Notes: generated from the sequence alone by a model not told the origin. Shown: positions 45,322 through 57,774, numbered from the stretch's first letter. The stretch is 64,000 nucleotides of DNA from Nocardia harenae NBRC 108248 (GCF_001612885.1 NZ_BDBH01000002.1:372016-436015), one strand, 5' to 3'. Numbers and translations: made by a program.

Positions 45322-46941
45322 ATGGGCATCGTCGATAGGTTCGAGCGGCGCCTGCAGGGCGCCGTCGGTGATGCGGCCGCTCGCGTTTTCGGTGGCAGTG
45401 TCGTCCCCCAGGAAGTGGAGGCGGCCCTGCAGCGTGAGGCGTCCGATCGGGTCCAGGACGTCGGCGGCGGGCACCTGCTCGCGCCGAACAGTTATGTGAT
45501 AACCGTCAACGCGTCGGATCACCCGCAACTCGTCGCAGATCCCGAGCTCACCAGCAAGGCGTTCGCCAAGCACCTGCACGACTACATCCGCGATCAGGGG
45601 TGGCAGACGTACGGCGAAGTACACGTGGCATTCGAGGCATCCCCTACGCTGCACACCGGACAGTTCAGGGCGAGCGGCCGGGTGGATCCCGACGTCGGCC
45701 GCGGAGCTCCGGCTCCTGGCCGATCGGGGGCGTCCGCTTCGCCGCCCGGAGCTGCGCACCAACGACCCGCAAACCCGCAACCAGGAGCTGGCCCCATGAC
45801 GCAGAACTCTGGCTACGACCCGAGCCGTGAGCCCGCGGAGTCCGATCCACGCAACCGCGGGTACGCACCGCCGCCCGCCGGCAGGCCGCAGAACGGCGCC
45901 TACGGCGACGACTACGGCCGCGGCGGCGCGCCGGAGGGCTATAGCGACTACCAGGCCGGTGGCGACTACCAGAACGGCTACGGCCCGCAGGGCTACGGCG
46001 AGCAGCCCGGATACGGCGCGGGCAGGCCCTACGGCGAGCAGCCCGGCGGCTACGGCCAGCAGCAGGGCGGGTACGGCGCGGGCGGCGCGCCGCAGGCCTA
46101 CTCCGAGCCCGGCTACGAGCAGCAGCAGGGCGGGTACGGCGGGCAGCCCCCCGGATACGGCGCCGAGCGCGGCTACGGCCAGCCGGGCGGCGGCTACGGC
46201 GCGGAGCAGCCCGGCTACGGCGGCGGTGCCCAGCCCGGCTACGGCGACCCCGGCTACGGCGCCGAGCAGCAGGGCGGCTACGGCGCGGAGCAGCAGAGCT
46301 ACGGCCAGGCCGGGTACGGCGCGGGCGGGCAGGCCGGGTACGGCGAGCAGGGCTACGGCCAGGCGGGCGGCGGCTACGGCGATCGCGGCGGATACCAGGG
46401 CGGCGGCGCACCCGCGCCCGCGGGGTACGGCCAGGCGCCGGGCGCGGCGCCCGGCTACGGCCAGGAGCAGGAGTACCGCGAGCCCGGCTACGGCGAGCAG
46501 CCCGGCTACGGCCAGGGCGGCGGCTACGGCGCCGATGAGCGCGGCGGCTACGCGGGCCAGCAGGCCGGCTACGGCGAGCGCGCAGGCTACGCGGGCGGCG
46601 GCGCGGTGGCGCCCGCGGCCCAGCCCGGCTACGCGGCCCCCGCGGCCGGCTCCGGCTTCCAGGCGACCCTCCAGCTGGACGACGGCAGCGGCCGCACCTA
46701 CCAGCTCAGGGAGGGGAGCAACATCATCGGCCGCGGCCAGGACGCGCACTTCCGGCTGCCGGACACCGGCGTCTCGCGCAGGCACATCGAGGTTCGCTGG
46801 GACGGCCAGACCGCCATGCTCTCGGATCTCGGTTCCACCAACGGGACGCTGGTCAACGGGTCGCCGGTGCAGGACTGGCAGCTCGCGGACGGCGATGTGA
46901 TCCGGGCCGGACACTCCGAGATCCTGATCCGAATCGTCTGA
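45322..46941 (+). CDS. fhaA: FhaA: FHA-domain protein with DUF3662 N-terminus and Gly/Tyr-rich repeat linker
   Basis: This is a 539-residue protein. DUF3662 lies at ~1-115 ([20 protein letters not shown]), an acidic/Pro linker follows, then a very long disordered Gly-Tyr-Gly repeat region (about 200-440), and a C-terminal FHA domain (about 450-539) with the phosphothreonine loop residues '[26 protein letters not shown]' in part and '[14 protein letters not shown]'. In mycobacteria FhaA binds phosphorylated PknB and the pseudokinase MviN to restrain peptidoglycan export. The ATG at 45322 has GGAGGGAGG 7 nt upstream. A hairpin separates it from fhaB, so it may have its own transcript. The DUF3662 domain is the phosphorylated part. 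Confidence 0.95.
   Translation: MGIVDRFERRLQGAVGDAAARVFGGSVVPQEVEAALQREASDRVQDVGGGHLLAPNSYVITVNASDHPQLVADPELTSKAFAKHLHDYIRDQGWQTYGEVHVAFEASPTLHTGQFRASGRVDPDVGRGAPAPGRSGASASPPGAAHQRPANPQPGAGPMTQNSGYDPSREPAESDPRNRGYAPPPAGRPQNGAYGDDYGRGGAPEGYSDYQAGGDYQNGYGPQGYGEQPGYGAGRPYGEQPGGYGQQQGGYGAGGAPQAYSEPGYEQQQGGYGGQPPGYGAERGYGQPGGGYGAEQPGYGGGAQPGYGDPGYGAEQQGGYGAEQQSYGQAGYGAGGQAGYGEQGYGQAGGGYGDRGGYQGGGAPAPAGYGQAPGAAPGYGQEQEYREPGYGEQPGYGQGGGYGADERGGYAGQQAGYGERAGYAGGGAVAPAAQPGYAAPAAGSGFQATLQLDDGSGRTYQLREGSNIIGRGQDAHFRLPDTGVSRRHIEVRWDGQTAMLSDLGSTNGTLVNGSPVQDWQLADGDVIRAGHSEILIRIV
45937..46635 (+). repeat. Low-complexity Gly-Tyr-Gly coding repeat within fhaA
   Basis: GGCTACGGC-type units recur at irregular spacing across about 700 bp, encoding YG, GYG, Gly/Gln/Glu-rich spacers. 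It is expected to be disordered, perhaps prone to phase separation. The length is likely to vary between strains by slippage or recombination. Confidence 0.85.
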
Positions 46942-46968
46942 TCCCGTAAGCTCGCCAACCAGATCACA

Positions 46969-47000
46969 GGTACGACGGCAGCCATAGGCGCCGTCGTACC
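46969..47000 (+). terminator. Hairpin between fhaA and fhaB
   Basis: GGTACGACGGC pairs exactly with GCCGTCGTACC across a 10-nt loop, 28 bp after the fhaA stop. It can end the fhaA message or attenuate reading into fhaB. There is no T run. Confidence 0.6.
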
Positions 47001-47149
47001 GTGTTCACACCCGGCCTTCGGCCCTATGATGCTGCCAATCCACGCGCGGCTCGTGGGACGAATCCGAGCCGGGTGAGGTCAGCAAGCCGATGGGGGCTCT
47101 CGAGCCGACATCGTCGTCCGCGCACACGGTGAACAGGAGGTGGAACGCC

Positions 47150-47617
47150 GTGCAGGGACTGATTCTGCAAGTGACCCGTGCGGGGTTCCTCCTGCTGCTG
47201 TGGCTGTTCGTGTGGGCTATCCTGCGGACCTTGCGCAGCGACATCTACGCGGCATCCGGCATCCGGATACAGCCCAGGGCCACACGCGGGTCGACGGTGC
47301 TGCCTTCCTTCAGCCGAGGCCAGAAGGGCGCCAAATTCCTTGTGGTGACTCATGGTTCACTCGCCGGCACCCGCATCACGCTCAGCACCCAGCCGGTGCT
47401 GATCGGGCGTGCGGACGATTCCACGCTGGTACTCACCGACGACTACGCCTCCACCCGGCATGCCCGGATCTCACCGCGCGGTGACGACTGGTACGTCGAG
47501 GATCTCGGCTCCACCAACGGCACGTATCTCGACCGTGCGAAAGTCACCACCCCCGTTCGTGTTCCGCTCGGCACCCCGGTGCGAGTCGGCAAAACAGTGA
47601 TCGAGCTCCGATCGTGA
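47150..47617 (+). CDS. fhaB: FhaB (FipA): short FHA-domain membrane protein
   Basis: This is a 155-residue protein, the same length as M. tuberculosis FhaB. An N-terminal helix (about 7-29, '[20 protein letters not shown]') anchors it. The FHA domain (about 70-150) has '[24 protein letters not shown]' in part, and '[12 protein letters not shown]'. FhaB binds phosphothreonine and links PknA/PknB signalling with FtsZ and FtsQ in division. The GTG at 47150 follows an AGGAGG site; an upstream in-frame start is rejected. Its stop overlaps the pstP GTG by 4 bp. It is the first gene of the fhaB-pknB operon. Confidence 0.95.
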   Translation: MQGLILQVTRAGFLLLLWLFVWAILRTLRSDIYAASGIRIQPRATRGSTVLPSFSRGQKGAKFLVVTHGSLAGTRITLSTQPVLIGRADDSTLVLTDDYASTRHARISPRGDDWYVEDLGSTNGTYLDRAKVTTPVRVPLGTPVRVGKTVIELRS

Positions 47618-49089
47618 CACTTGTTCTCCGCTATGCAGCGCGCAGCGACCGCGGTCTCGTCCGGGCCAACAACGAGGACTCCGTCTACGCGGGCGCACGC
47701 CTGCTCGCGCTGGCGGACGGCATGGGCGGCCACGCGGCGGGCGAAGTCGCCTCGCAGCTGATGATCGCCGCGCTGGCCCACCTGGACGACGACGAACCCG
47801 GCGACGACCTGCTCGGCAAGCTGGACCATGCCACCCGCGAGGGCAACGCCGCGATCGCCGACCAGGTCGAGGAGGAGCCCGAGCTCGACGGCATGGGCAC
47901 CACGCTGACCGCGATCCTCTTCGCGGGCAAGAAGCTCGGCATGGTGCACATCGGCGATTCGCGGGCGTACATGCTGCGCGGCTCCGAGCTGGCCCAGATC
48001 ACCAGGGACGACACCTTCGTGCAGTCGCTGGTGGACGAGGGGCGGATCACCCCCGAGCAGGCGCACACGCACCCGCAGCGCTCGCTGATCATGCGGGCGC
48101 TCACCGGCAACGAGATCGACCCGACGCTGGTCATGCGCGAGGCCAAGGCGGGCGACCGCTACCTGCTCTGCTCGGACGGCCTCTCCGACGTGGTCAGCGA
48201 CGAGACCATCGCGAACACCATGCGCGAGGGCAATACCGACGAGTGCGCCGACCGGCTCATCGAGCTCGCGCTGCGCAGCGGCGGCCCGGACAACGTCACC
48301 GTGGTCGTCGCCGACGTCATCGACCTGGACTACGGCCAGAGCCACCCGATCGTGGCGGGCGCCGCCTCCGGGGTGGACGACGACACCCCGCCGCCGAACA
48401 CCGCCGCCGGCCGGGCCGCCGCCATCCGCCCGCCCCGGCAGAGCACGCCGCGGCGCAGCACCGCGAACGCGGAGCCGGAGCCGCCCGCCAAGTCCAAGAA
48501 GCTGCGCTGGATCGCGCTGGCCGTGGCGCTGGTGATCGCGGTCGGGATCGGGCTCATCGTGGGCTACAAGATGATTCGCAGCAATTACTACGTCGGGGCC
48601 GACAACGGCTCGGTGGTGATCCTGCGCGGGCTGCCCGGCACCGTGCTCGGCTGGTCCGTGCACGATGTCGACCTGGTCGGCTGCGTGAACAAGACCGGGC
48701 AGCTGACGCTGGCCGTGCCCGGCTCCGACCAGCCCGCCGGCTGCCGGCCGCTGAGAGTCGACGACCTGGAGCAGACCGGCCGCGACCAGGTGGAGCGCGG
48801 GCTGCCGCCCGGCTCGCTGGAGAAGGCCAAGGACCAGATGGAGGTGCTGGCGCAGCGCGAGCTGCTGCCCGCCTGCGTCAAGGCGACCACGCCCGCGCCG
48901 CAGCCGAGCACCCCCGCGCCGCAGCCCGCCGCCTCGCCGGAGCCGGGCGCTCCGGCGCCGGAGCCCGCGCCCGCGCCGCCCGCCGAGCCGCAGCCGGGTC
49001 AGGAGAACCAGCCGCCGACGCCGAGGCCGGAGCCGACGCAGCCGTCCACCCCCCAGATCGCGGGGGAGAACTGCCGGGTGACGGACTGA
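47614..49089 (+). CDS. pstP: PstP: PP2C-type serine/threonine phosphatase
   Basis: This 491-residue membrane phosphatase reverses PknA/PknB phosphorylation. The PPM domain (1-240) has '[14 protein letters not shown]', '[11 protein letters not shown]' with metal Asp35, and '[10 protein letters not shown]', '[11 protein letters not shown]', '[10 protein letters not shown]'. A basic juxtamembrane linker, a helix (about 300-322) and an extracytoplasmic tail follow, the last ~90 residues Pro/Ala/Glu-rich. The GTG at 47614 overlaps fhaB. Its TGA overlaps the rodA ATG by one base. Loss of this phosphatase is expected to disturb division, as in mycobacteria. Confidence 0.95.
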   Translation: MTLVLRYAARSDRGLVRANNEDSVYAGARLLALADGMGGHAAGEVASQLMIAALAHLDDDEPGDDLLGKLDHATREGNAAIADQVEEEPELDGMGTTLTAILFAGKKLGMVHIGDSRAYMLRGSELAQITRDDTFVQSLVDEGRITPEQAHTHPQRSLIMRALTGNEIDPTLVMREAKAGDRYLLCSDGLSDVVSDETIANTMREGNTDECADRLIELALRSGGPDNVTVVVADVIDLDYGQSHPIVAGAASGVDDDTPPPNTAAGRAAAIRPPRQSTPRRSTANAEPEPPAKSKKLRWIALAVALVIAVGIGLIVGYKMIRSNYYVGADNGSVVILRGLPGTVLGWSVHDVDLVGCVNKTGQLTLAVPGSDQPAGCRPLRVDDLEQTGRDQVERGLPPGSLEKAKDQMEVLAQRELLPACVKATTPAPQPSTPAPQPAASPEPGAPAPEPAPAPPAEPQPGQENQPPTPRPEPTQPSTPQIAGENCRVTD

Positions 49090-50567
49090 TGTCCGCTCCG
49101 GCACCGCCGCAGGCCGGGGGGTACCCCAGCCCGCCAGGCGGCTTCGCGCCCGCGCCACCGCCGAGCACGCGGCGGAACGCGGAGCTGCTCCTGCTCGGCT
49201 TCGCGGCGGTGATCACCACGGCCTCGCTCTTCCTGGTCGAGGCGAGCCAGGAGCAGTCGGTCACCTGGGAGATCGCCAAGTACGGGCTGGCCTACCTGGC
49301 CCTCTTCGGTGTCGCGCACCTGGCGGTGCGGCGCTTCGCGCCATACGCCGACCCGCTGCTGCTGCCGATCGCCGCGCTGCTCAACGGTCTCGGGCTGGTG
49401 CTCATCCACCGGCTCGACCTGGCCGCCGCGCAGAGCGCCGCCTACAACGGCTCCGAGGCGCCGTCACCGGACGCCACCTCGCAGGTGCTCTGGACCGCGC
49501 TCGGCATGGTCGTCTTCATCGGCGTGCTCGTGGTGCTGCGCGATTACCGCACGCTCGCCCGCTACAGCTACACCCTCGGCCTGGTCGGGCTGGTCGCGCT
49601 GGCCATCCCGGCGGTGCTGCCCGGGCGCTTCTCCGAGGCCAACGGCGCCAAGATCTGGATCCGGCTGCCCGGCATCAGCCTGCAGCCGGGCGAGTTCGCC
49701 AAGATCCTGCTGATCATCTTCTTCGCCTCGGTGCTCGTCGCCAGGCGCGATCTCTTCACCGTCGCGGGCAAGCGCTTCCTCGGCATGGAGTTCCCGCGCG
49801 CCCGCGATCTCGGCCCGATCCTGGTGGTCTGGATCGTCTGCATCGGCGTGCTGGTCTTCGAGAAGGATCTCGGCACCTCGCTGCTGATCTTCAGCACCGT
49901 GCTGGTGATGCTCTACATCGCCACCGAGCGGGTCGGCTGGCTGCTCATCGGCTTCTCGCTGCTCGGGGTCGGCTTCGTCTTCGCCTACCAGCTCTTCGGC
50001 CACGTCCGGGTGCGGGTGGACACCTGGCTGCACCCGTTCGAGGATTACAACAACACCGGCTACCAGATCTCGCAGTCGCTCTTCGGCCTCGCCACCGGCG
50101 GGCTCGCGGGCACCGGGCTCGGCAGCGGCCGCCCCTCGCAGGTGCCGTTCGCCAAGACCGACTTCATCGTCACCACGATCGGCGAGGAGCTCGGGCTGAT
50201 CGGGCTGGCCGCGGTGCTGATCCTGTTCCTGATGCTGGTGGTGCGCGGGCTGCGCACCGCGCTCGCGGTGCGCGACAGCTTCGGCAAGCTGCTCGCCGCC
50301 GGCCTCGCCTTCACCATCGCGGTGCAGGTCTTCGTCGTGGTCGGCGGCGTCACCAAGCTGATCCCGCTGACCGGCCTCACCACCCCGTTCGTCTCGTACG
50401 GCGGCTCGTCGCTGCTGGCCAACTACGCGCTGCTGGCGCTGCTGATCCGCATCTCGGACGCCGCGCGGGCCCCCGCGCCCGCGCCGCGCCGGGAGCCGGC
50501 CGCCCCGCTCGCGGAGGCCCAGACCGAGATGATCGGGCGCCGACGGGAAGCGAGGCCCCAGGAATGA
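49089..50567 (+). CDS. rodA: RodA: SEDS-family peptidoglycan polymerase
   Basis: This is a 492-residue FtsW/RodA/SpoVE membrane protein with about ten to twelve helices. '[27 protein letters not shown]', '[15 protein letters not shown]' and '[17 protein letters not shown]', then '[13 protein letters not shown]', are the SEDS signatures (the conserved catalytic Asp is expected near the long extracellular loop). It polymerises lipid II with its partner PbpA. The N-terminal 30 residues are Pro/Gly-rich and cytosolic. The start at 49089 (TGATG) overlaps pstP by 1 bp; the end overlaps pbpA by 4 (ATGA). Confidence 0.95.
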   Translation: MSAPAPPQAGGYPSPPGGFAPAPPPSTRRNAELLLLGFAAVITTASLFLVEASQEQSVTWEIAKYGLAYLALFGVAHLAVRRFAPYADPLLLPIAALLNGLGLVLIHRLDLAAAQSAAYNGSEAPSPDATSQVLWTALGMVVFIGVLVVLRDYRTLARYSYTLGLVGLVALAIPAVLPGRFSEANGAKIWIRLPGISLQPGEFAKILLIIFFASVLVARRDLFTVAGKRFLGMEFPRARDLGPILVVWIVCIGVLVFEKDLGTSLLIFSTVLVMLYIATERVGWLLIGFSLLGVGFVFAYQLFGHVRVRVDTWLHPFEDYNNTGYQISQSLFGLATGGLAGTGLGSGRPSQVPFAKTDFIVTTIGEELGLIGLAAVLILFLMLVVRGLRTALAVRDSFGKLLAAGLAFTIAVQVFVVVGGVTKLIPLTGLTTPFVSYGGSSLLANYALLALLIRISDAARAPAPAPRREPAAPLAEAQTEMIGRRREARPQE

Positions 50568-52030
50568 ACACCCCCCTGCGCCGCGTCGCCGTCGCGGTGA
50601 TGGTCATGATCGTCGCGCTGCTGATGAACGCGACCTACGTGCAGGTCATCAAGGCCGACGACTACCGCACCGACCCGCGCAACTCGCGCGTCCTGCTGGA
50701 CGAGTACTCCCGCCAGCGCGGCCAGATCGCCGCGGGCGGCACCGTGCTCGCCAGCTCGGTGGCGACCGACGACCGGTACAAGTACCTGCGCACCTACCCC
50801 ACCGAGCCCGCCGCCTACGCCCCGGTCACCGGCTTCTACTCGATGAACTACGGCAGCACCGGGCTGGAGCGCGCGGAGGACTCGCTGCTCAACGGCTCGG
50901 ACAGCCAGCTCTTCGGGCGCAGGCTGATCGACATGATCGCCGGGCGCGACCCGCGCGGCGCCAATGTGGTGACCACCCTGAACCCGGCCATGCAGCAGGT
51001 CGCCTACGACCAGCTCACCAGCAAGGGCTACACCGGCTCGGTGGTCGCGATCGAGCCGTCCTCGGGCAAGATCCTGACCATGGTCTCCACCCCGAGCTAC
51101 GACCCGAACCGGCTCTCCGGGCACGACGGCGCCGCTACCTCGCAGGCGTACGAGGAGCTCAGCTCGGACCCGGACCAGCCCATGCTGAACCGGGCCGTCT
51201 CGCAGACCTACCCGCCCGGCTCCACCTTCAAGGTGATCACCACCGCGGCCGCGCTCTCCGCCGATGTCGCCAGGCCGGAGGACCAGCTCACCGCCGCGCC
51301 GACGATCACGCTGCCCGGTACCAGCACCACGCTGGAGAACTACAACGGCAACACCTGCGGCGGGGGCGGCACCGCCTCGCTGTACGACGCCTTCCGGCTC
51401 TCCTGCAACACCGCCTTCGTCGAGCTGAGCCAGCGGGTGGGGGCCGCCGCGCTCAAGGACGAGGCCGCCGCGTTCGGCATCGGCCCGCACCGCGGCATCC
51501 CGATCCCGGTGGCGGAGAGCACCGTCGGCAGCATCCCGGACGCGGCCGCGCTCGGCCAGTCCAGCATCGGCCAGCGCGATGTGGCGCTGACCCCGCTGGA
51601 CAATGCCGTCATCGCGGCGACCGTCGCCAACGGCGGCGTCCGGATGGAGCCGTACCTGGTGGACCAGACCCAGGGCTCCGACCTCAGCGAGCTCTCCCGC
51701 ACCGAGCCGGTCTCGGTGGGACAGGCGGTCAGCGCCCAGGTAGCGTCACAGCTGACCAACCTGATGATCGCCTCGGAGAACAACACCGCCGGCAGTGGGC
51801 GGTCCGGTTACCAGATCGCCTCCAAGACCGGCACCGCCGAGCACGGCAGCGACCCACGGAATACCCCGCCGCACGCGTGGTACATCGCCTTCGCGCCCGC
51901 CCAGAACCCGAAGATCGCCATCGCGGTGATCGTCGAGAACGGCGGGGATCGCGCGCTGGCCGCGACCGGTGGCTCGGTGGCGGCTCCGGTCGCGCGCGCG
52001 GTGCTGGACGCCGGGCTGCGAGGGGGCTGA
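50564..52030 (+). CDS. pbpA: PbpA: class B penicillin-binding protein
   Basis: This 488-residue transpeptidase has one N-terminal helix (about 7-28), a short pedestal and the catalytic domain (about 155-488). Active site motifs: Ser220-Thr-Phe-Lys223 (nucleophile), SCN in 'LSCNTAF', and KTG in 'SKTGTAEHG'. It crosslinks peptidoglycan together with RodA and is phosphorylated by PknB in M. tuberculosis. The ATG at 50564 overlaps the rodA stop. A 36-bp gap precedes pknA, and that gap carries its own GGGGG ribosome site. Confidence 0.95.
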   Translation: MNTPLRRVAVAVMVMIVALLMNATYVQVIKADDYRTDPRNSRVLLDEYSRQRGQIAAGGTVLASSVATDDRYKYLRTYPTEPAAYAPVTGFYSMNYGSTGLERAEDSLLNGSDSQLFGRRLIDMIAGRDPRGANVVTTLNPAMQQVAYDQLTSKGYTGSVVAIEPSSGKILTMVSTPSYDPNRLSGHDGAATSQAYEELSSDPDQPMLNRAVSQTYPPGSTFKVITTAAALSADVARPEDQLTAAPTITLPGTSTTLENYNGNTCGGGGTASLYDAFRLSCNTAFVELSQRVGAAALKDEAAAFGIGPHRGIPIPVAESTVGSIPDAAALGQSSIGQRDVALTPLDNAVIAATVANGGVRMEPYLVDQTQGSDLSELSRTEPVSVGQAVSAQVASQLTNLMIASENNTAGSGRSGYQIASKTGTAEHGSDPRNTPPHAWYIAFAPAQNPKIAIAVIVENGGDRALAATGGSVAAPVARAVLDAGLRGG

Positions 52031-52066
52031 ACATATGGACGTGCGAGTGAATGTACGGGGGCCCCA

Positions 52067-53589
<1,523 letters not shown>

Positions 53590-53593
<4 letters not shown>

Positions 53594-55497
53594 CGACCCC
53601 GAAGAATCTCGGCTCCCGGTACGAGCTGGGCGAGATCATCGGGTTCGGCGGGATGTCCGAGGTGCACAAGGCCCGCGACGTCCGGCTCAGCCGCGACGTC
53701 GCGATCAAGGTGCTCCGCGCCGACCTGGCCCGCGACCCCACCTTCTACCTGCGCTTCAAGCGCGAGGCGCAGAACGCGGCCGCGCTGAACCACCCGGCCA
53801 TCGTCGCCGTCTACGACACCGGCGAGGCGGAGATCGACGGCGGCCCGCTGCCGTACATCGTGATGGAGTACGTGGACGGCGACACCCTGCGCGACCTGGT
53901 GCGCGGCAAGGGCCCGCTGCCGCCGCGGCGCGCCATGGAGGTCATCGCCGACGTCTGCGCGGCGCTCGACTTCAGCCACAACGCGGGCATCGTGCACCGC
54001 GACATGAAGCCGGCCAACATCATGATCAACCGCTCCGGCGCGGTGAAGGTCATGGACTTCGGCATCGCCCGCGCCATCGCGGACAGCGCCAACCCCATGA
54101 CGCAGACCGCCGCGGTGATCGGCACCGCCCAGTACCTCTCCCCCGAGCAGGCCCGCGGCGAGACCGTCGACGCCCGCTCGGACGTCTACTCGGTCGGCTG
54201 CGTGCTCTTCGAGATCCTCACCGCCGAGCCGCCGTTCACCGGCGACTCGCCGATCGCCGTCGCCTATCAGCACGTGCGGGAGGATCCCCGGCTGCCCTCG
54301 CACGTGCACTCGGGTGTACCGCGCGAGCTGGACTCCGTGGTGCTCAAGGCGATGAGCAAGAACCCGGCGAACCGGTACCAGAGCGCCGCCGAGATGCGCG
54401 CCGACCTGATCCGGGTGCTCGGCGGGCAGAAGCCGAGCGCGCCCATGGTGATGACCGACGAGGACCGCACCACCATCCTCGACTCCGAGGAGCCCGCCCC
54501 GCGCAGCTACCGCACGGTGGAGCGGCGCGCAGACCCGGACGACGCGGAGCCGCCGGAGCAGAACGAGCGCCGCCGCTCGGCCTACCTGGCGCTCGGCGTC
54601 GCGGCCGCGGTGCTGGTGGCGTTCGGGCTGTTCTGGGTGTTCCTCGGCCCCGGGAGCAAACCGGACCAGCGGGCCGTACCCGACCTCTCCGGCAAGCCGG
54701 CCGCGCAGGCCCAGACCTCGCTGCAGCAGCTCGGCTTCAGCGTCGCCATCCAGGAGAAGCCGGACGCCAGGGTGGCGGCGGGCAATGTGATCGCCACCCA
54801 GCCGCTCGGCGGCTCACGGGCGGACGAGGGCAGCACCATCACCGTGCAGGTCTCCACCGGCCCGCAGCAGGTGCAGGTGCCCAGGCTGGACGGCCTCAGC
54901 CAGCAGCAGGCCGAGCAGGAGCTGAACTCCAAGGGGCTGCGGCTGAACCCCGACGTCCGCAGGGAACCCTCCGGCGACCAGGAGCGCGACAAGGTGATCG
55001 CGCAGGAGCCGTCGGCGGGGTCGCGGATCGACGTCGACGGCGCGGTGCTCGTCACCGTCGGCACCGGGCCCGAGCAGATCCGGGTGCCGAACGTGGTGGG
55101 TCAGGACATCAATGTCGCGCAGCCGAACCTGGTGGACAGCGCGGGGTTCGAGATCGTGATCCAGGAGGTCCAGTCCAGCAGGCCGAAGGGCGAGGTGGTC
55201 GCGACAGCGCCGTCCGGCGGCACCACCGCGGAGAAGGGCTCCACCGTCACCGTGCAGGTGTCGAGCGGTGAGCAGGTCCGGATGCCGTCGCTGGTCGGGC
55301 TGACCGTGGCGCAGGCGGTGGACCGGCTGCGCGCCGAGGGGTGGTCCGGCGGCGCCGGGCAGATCGACCAGTCCACCCAGGGCACCTTCGACACGCTCGC
55401 GGTCGGCAAGGTGATCGGCCAGCAGCCGAGCGCGGGGTCGTCGGTGGCGAAGAACGGCACCGTCTCGCTCACGGTCGGGGTGCTCGGGCCGCCCTGA
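53590..55497 (+). CDS. pknB: PknB: PASTA-domain serine/threonine kinase
   Basis: This is a 635-residue receptor kinase. The kinase domain (1 to about 280) has Lys40, Asp138 in '[12 protein letters not shown]' and activation loop Thr171 and Thr173, the same numbering as M. tuberculosis PknB. One helix (about 335-355) leads to four PASTA domains outside ('[15 protein letters not shown]', '[14 protein letters not shown]', '[13 protein letters not shown]' and '[13 protein letters not shown]'), which sense lipid II or muropeptides. The ATG at 53590 overlaps pknA. It ends 4 bp before the convergent deaminase gene, with no room for a separate terminator. Confidence 0.97.
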
Positions 55498-55501
55498 TCG
55501 C

Positions 55502-55954
55502 TCAGGAGAGGTCGAGGTGGCGATTCACCGCGCGCGCCGCCGCGGCCAGCTCGGGCAGCTCGAGCACCTCGACGCCGTGCTGCCGGAGCAGCTCGACGCC
55601 GACGCAGTCCGCCACGAAGGTGGCCGGCTCGCGCCAGGCGATCACCACCCGCGGGATGCCCGCGTCCAGCACGCGCTGGGTGCACGGCCGCCTGCTCGCC
55701 GTCGCGCGCTGGGAGCAGGGCTCCAGCGTGCTGTACAGCGTGGCCGAGCGCAGCCGGGGGTCGTCGGCGGCCAGCTTGGCCAGTGCCGCCTCCTCGGCGT
55801 GGTTCTTCTCGTCGCCCTCGCGGGAGTAGCCGGTCGCCAGCTCCACGCCGTCCGCCACCACGATCGCGCCCACCGAGAAGGCCGTCGCGCTGGGCGGGCT
55901 GAGCCGGGCGAGGTCGATGGCGCGCCGGAGGTAGCGGTGGTCGTCGCCGGGCAT
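55502..55954 (-). CDS. RibD/CMP-type zinc deaminase, stand-alone
   Basis: This 150-residue protein has the cytidine deaminase fold: zinc His52-Ala-Glu54 (Glu is catalytic), and Cys80 and Cys91 in the 'EPCSQRATASRRPC' motif. The gap between the two Cys is 10 residues, 2 longer than in RibD (as I recall PCSHHGRTPPC). The rest, 'RVLDAGIPRVVIAWREPATF', resembles RibD-like riboflavin-pathway deaminases of actinobacteria. The substrate is therefore open: pyrimidine, diaminopyrimidine or nucleotide. The ATG at 55954 overlaps the reductase stop by one base. A TTG at 55957 is an alternative. It forms an apparent pair with the reductase. Confidence 0.8.
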   Translation of the reverse strand: MPGDDHRYLRRAIDLARLSPPSATAFSVGAIVVADGVELATGYSREGDEKNHAEEAALAKLAADDPRLRSATLYSTLEPCSQRATASRRPCTQRVLDAGIPRVVIAWREPATFVADCVGVELLRQHGVEVLELPELAAAARAVNRHLDLS

Positions 55955-56703
55955 CAACTCTCCCTCTCAGCACGCGGCAGGTAGCGCAGCACGGCCACGT
56001 CGCCGACGGTGTCGACCCCGGCCAGCCGCATCCGGTGCGCGGGGCCGCCGGGGAACGCGGCCTGGCCGACGAAGCGCGGGGCCGCCGCGTCGCCGATCAG
56101 GATCGGCGCCACCGCGACGTGCAGTTCGTCGGCGAGCCCGGCGGCCAGGAAGGCGGTGTGCATCCGGGTGCCGCCCTCCACCATGAGCCGCCCGATTCCG
56201 CGCACGCCGAGATCGTCGAGCAGCGCGGCCGGGTCCAGCTCGGGGCCGAGGCTGTGGATCTCGGCCAGCCCGGTCAGCCGGTCGCCGAGCCGGGTGCGGC
56301 CCGCGTCGGTGGTGTAGACGAGCTTGGCGCCGCCGTGGTGCCAGAACCGCAGCCCGGCGTCGAGGTCGCCGAGCGCGGTCACCGTGATCTTGAGCGGGTA
56401 CTCGGGCTTGCCCGCCGCCGCCCTGGCCGCGCGGCGCTCGGCGCTGTTCACCAGCAGCCGCGGATTATCCCGGCGCAGGGTCTCGGCGCCGATCAGAATG
56501 GCGTCCGACTCGGCCCGCACCCGATCGACCCGGTCGAAATCGGCGGCGTTGGAGAGCAGCAGCCGCTGCGGGCTCGCGTCATCGATATACCCGTCGACGC
56601 TGACGGCGACGGACAGCAGCACGTGCGGCCTCGGGTGCGCGCGCCCCGGCACGGGCCGCTGGGCCGAATCGGGCTTCCGCCCGGGCGCCGCGCCCGCGCT
56701 CAC
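55954..56703 (-). CDS. RibD C-terminal (DHFR-like) pyrimidine reductase, stand-alone
   Basis: This 249-residue protein has a DHFR/RibD C-terminal fold: 'LLSVAVSVDGYIDDAS', 'VRAESDAILIGAETLRRDNPRL', 'YPLKITVT', and 'GRLMVEGGTRMHTAFL' (NADPH-binding glycines), near the end 'DELHVAVAPILIGD'. Usually this is the reductase half of RibD. Here it is a separate gene overlapping trpG upstream (GTGA) and the deaminase downstream. The GTG at 56703 was chosen for this overlap. It may serve riboflavin or a pterin-like pathway. A genome-wide check for another ribD would tell whether it is extra. Confidence 0.8.
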   Translation of the reverse strand: MSAGAAPGRKPDSAQRPVPGRAHPRPHVLLSVAVSVDGYIDDASPQRLLLSNAADFDRVDRVRAESDAILIGAETLRRDNPRLLVNSAERRAARAAAGKPEYPLKITVTALGDLDAGLRFWHHGGAKLVYTTDAGRTRLGDRLTGLAEIHSLGPELDPAALLDDLGVRGIGRLMVEGGTRMHTAFLAAGLADELHVAVAPILIGDAAAPRFVGQAAFPGGPAHRMRLAGVDTVGDVAVLRYLPRAERES

Positions 56704-57344
56704 TGCGGCACCAGCGCGGCGACCTCCGCTTCCAGCCTCGCGACCAGCCCCTCGGCGGGGCGCTGCCCGCACACCTCCAGCCAGTTCGCGAGCATCCGGT
56801 GGCCGCCCCTGGTGAGCACCGACTCCGGGTGGAACTGCACGCCGTGGATCGGCAGCGTGCGGTGCCGCATGGCCATCACGATCCCGCTCTCGGTGCGGCC
56901 GAGCACCTCGATCTCCGGCGGCAGCGTCTCCTCCAGCACGGTGAGCGAGTGGTAGCGGGTGGCGGTGAAGGGGTCGGGCAGCCCGGCCAGCACCCCGGCC
57001 CCGAGGTGGAACACCTCGCTGGTCTTGCCGTGCAGCAGCTCGGGTGCGCGGGTGACGGTGCCGCCGAAGACCGCGCCGATCGCCTGGTGCCCGAGGCAGA
57101 CCCCGAGCAGCGGCGTCGCGGCGTCGGCGCAGGCGCGCACCAGCTCCATGCTGACGCCCGCGCGATCCGGGGTGCCGGGGCCGGGGCTGATCAGCACCCC
57201 GTCGTACTCGGTGGCGATCCCGGCCGGATCGGCCAGTTCCGGGTCGTCGTTGCGCCACACCACGGCCTCGACCCCCAGCTGACCCAGGTACTGGACCAGG
57301 TTGAAGACGAAGCTGTCGTAGTTGTCGACGACCAGAACGCGCAT
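56700..57344 (-). CDS. trpG: TrpG/PabA: glutamine amidotransferase of anthranilate or aminodeoxychorismate synthase
   Basis: This 214-residue class I amidotransferase frees ammonia from glutamine for a chorismate-using partner. The catalytic triad is Cys83 in 'GVCLGHQAIG' plus His and Glu in 'GVQFHPESVLT'; the oxyanion strand is 'VLISPGPGTPDRAG'. It matches Rv0013 at the same place beside pknB/crgA. In M. tuberculosis the gene may serve both tryptophan and folate synthesis. The ATG at 57344 is clear. It is divergent from crgA. Its stop overlaps the reductase start, so the three minus-strand genes form an operon. Confidence 0.95.
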   Translation of the reverse strand: MRVLVVDNYDSFVFNLVQYLGQLGVEAVVWRNDDPELADPAGIATEYDGVLISPGPGTPDRAGVSMELVRACADAATPLLGVCLGHQAIGAVFGGTVTRAPELLHGKTSEVFHLGAGVLAGLPDPFTATRYHSLTVLEETLPPEIEVLGRTESGIVMAMRHRTLPIHGVQFHPESVLTRGGHRMLANWLEVCGQRPAEGLVARLEAEVAALVPQ

Positions 57345-57464
57345 GAGACGAGGGTACTGGCCCGCGCAAACCGGTATTCGGGGCCGTGACCTGGTGGGCT
57401 AGCCTGGAACCCGAGACCACGCGGGCGGCCGGTACCCCGCCCGTACGCCGAACGCGAGGACACC

Positions 57465-57731
57465 ATGCCGAAGTCGAAGGTCCGCAAGAAGACCGACTAC
57501 ACCGTCAACCCGGCCAGCCGCACCCCCGTGAAGGTCAAGGCGGTAGGCCCGTCGCCGGTCTGGTACGTCGCCGTCATGCTCGGCTTCATGCTGGCGGGGC
57601 TGGTCTGGCTGCTCGTCTACTACCTGGCCGCCGAGCAGATCCAGTGGATGGCCGATCTCAATGCCTGGAACTTTCTCATCGGCTTCGGGCTCATGGTGGT
57701 CGGGCTGATCATGACCATGCGGTGGCGCTGA
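57465..57731 (+). CDS. crgA: CrgA: cell-division membrane protein
   Basis: This 88-residue protein has a basic cytosolic tail '[18 protein letters not shown]', then two helices (about 32-54, 67-84) ending in RWR. In mycobacteria CrgA recruits FtsI, FtsQ and CwsA to the divisome. The length is as expected (93 in M. tuberculosis). The ATG at 57465 is preceded by a GAGGAC stretch. It is divergent from trpG with 120 bp between, and the next gene on the same strand is the PH-domain protein. Confidence 0.95.
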   Translation: MPKSKVRKKTDYTVNPASRTPVKVKAVGPSPVWYVAVMLGFMLAGLVWLLVYYLAAEQIQWMADLNAWNFLIGFGLMVVGLIMTMRWR

Positions 57732-57774
57732 CCTGGTCCTCACCCGAATCACACCGGTGTGTTTCATGCACACC

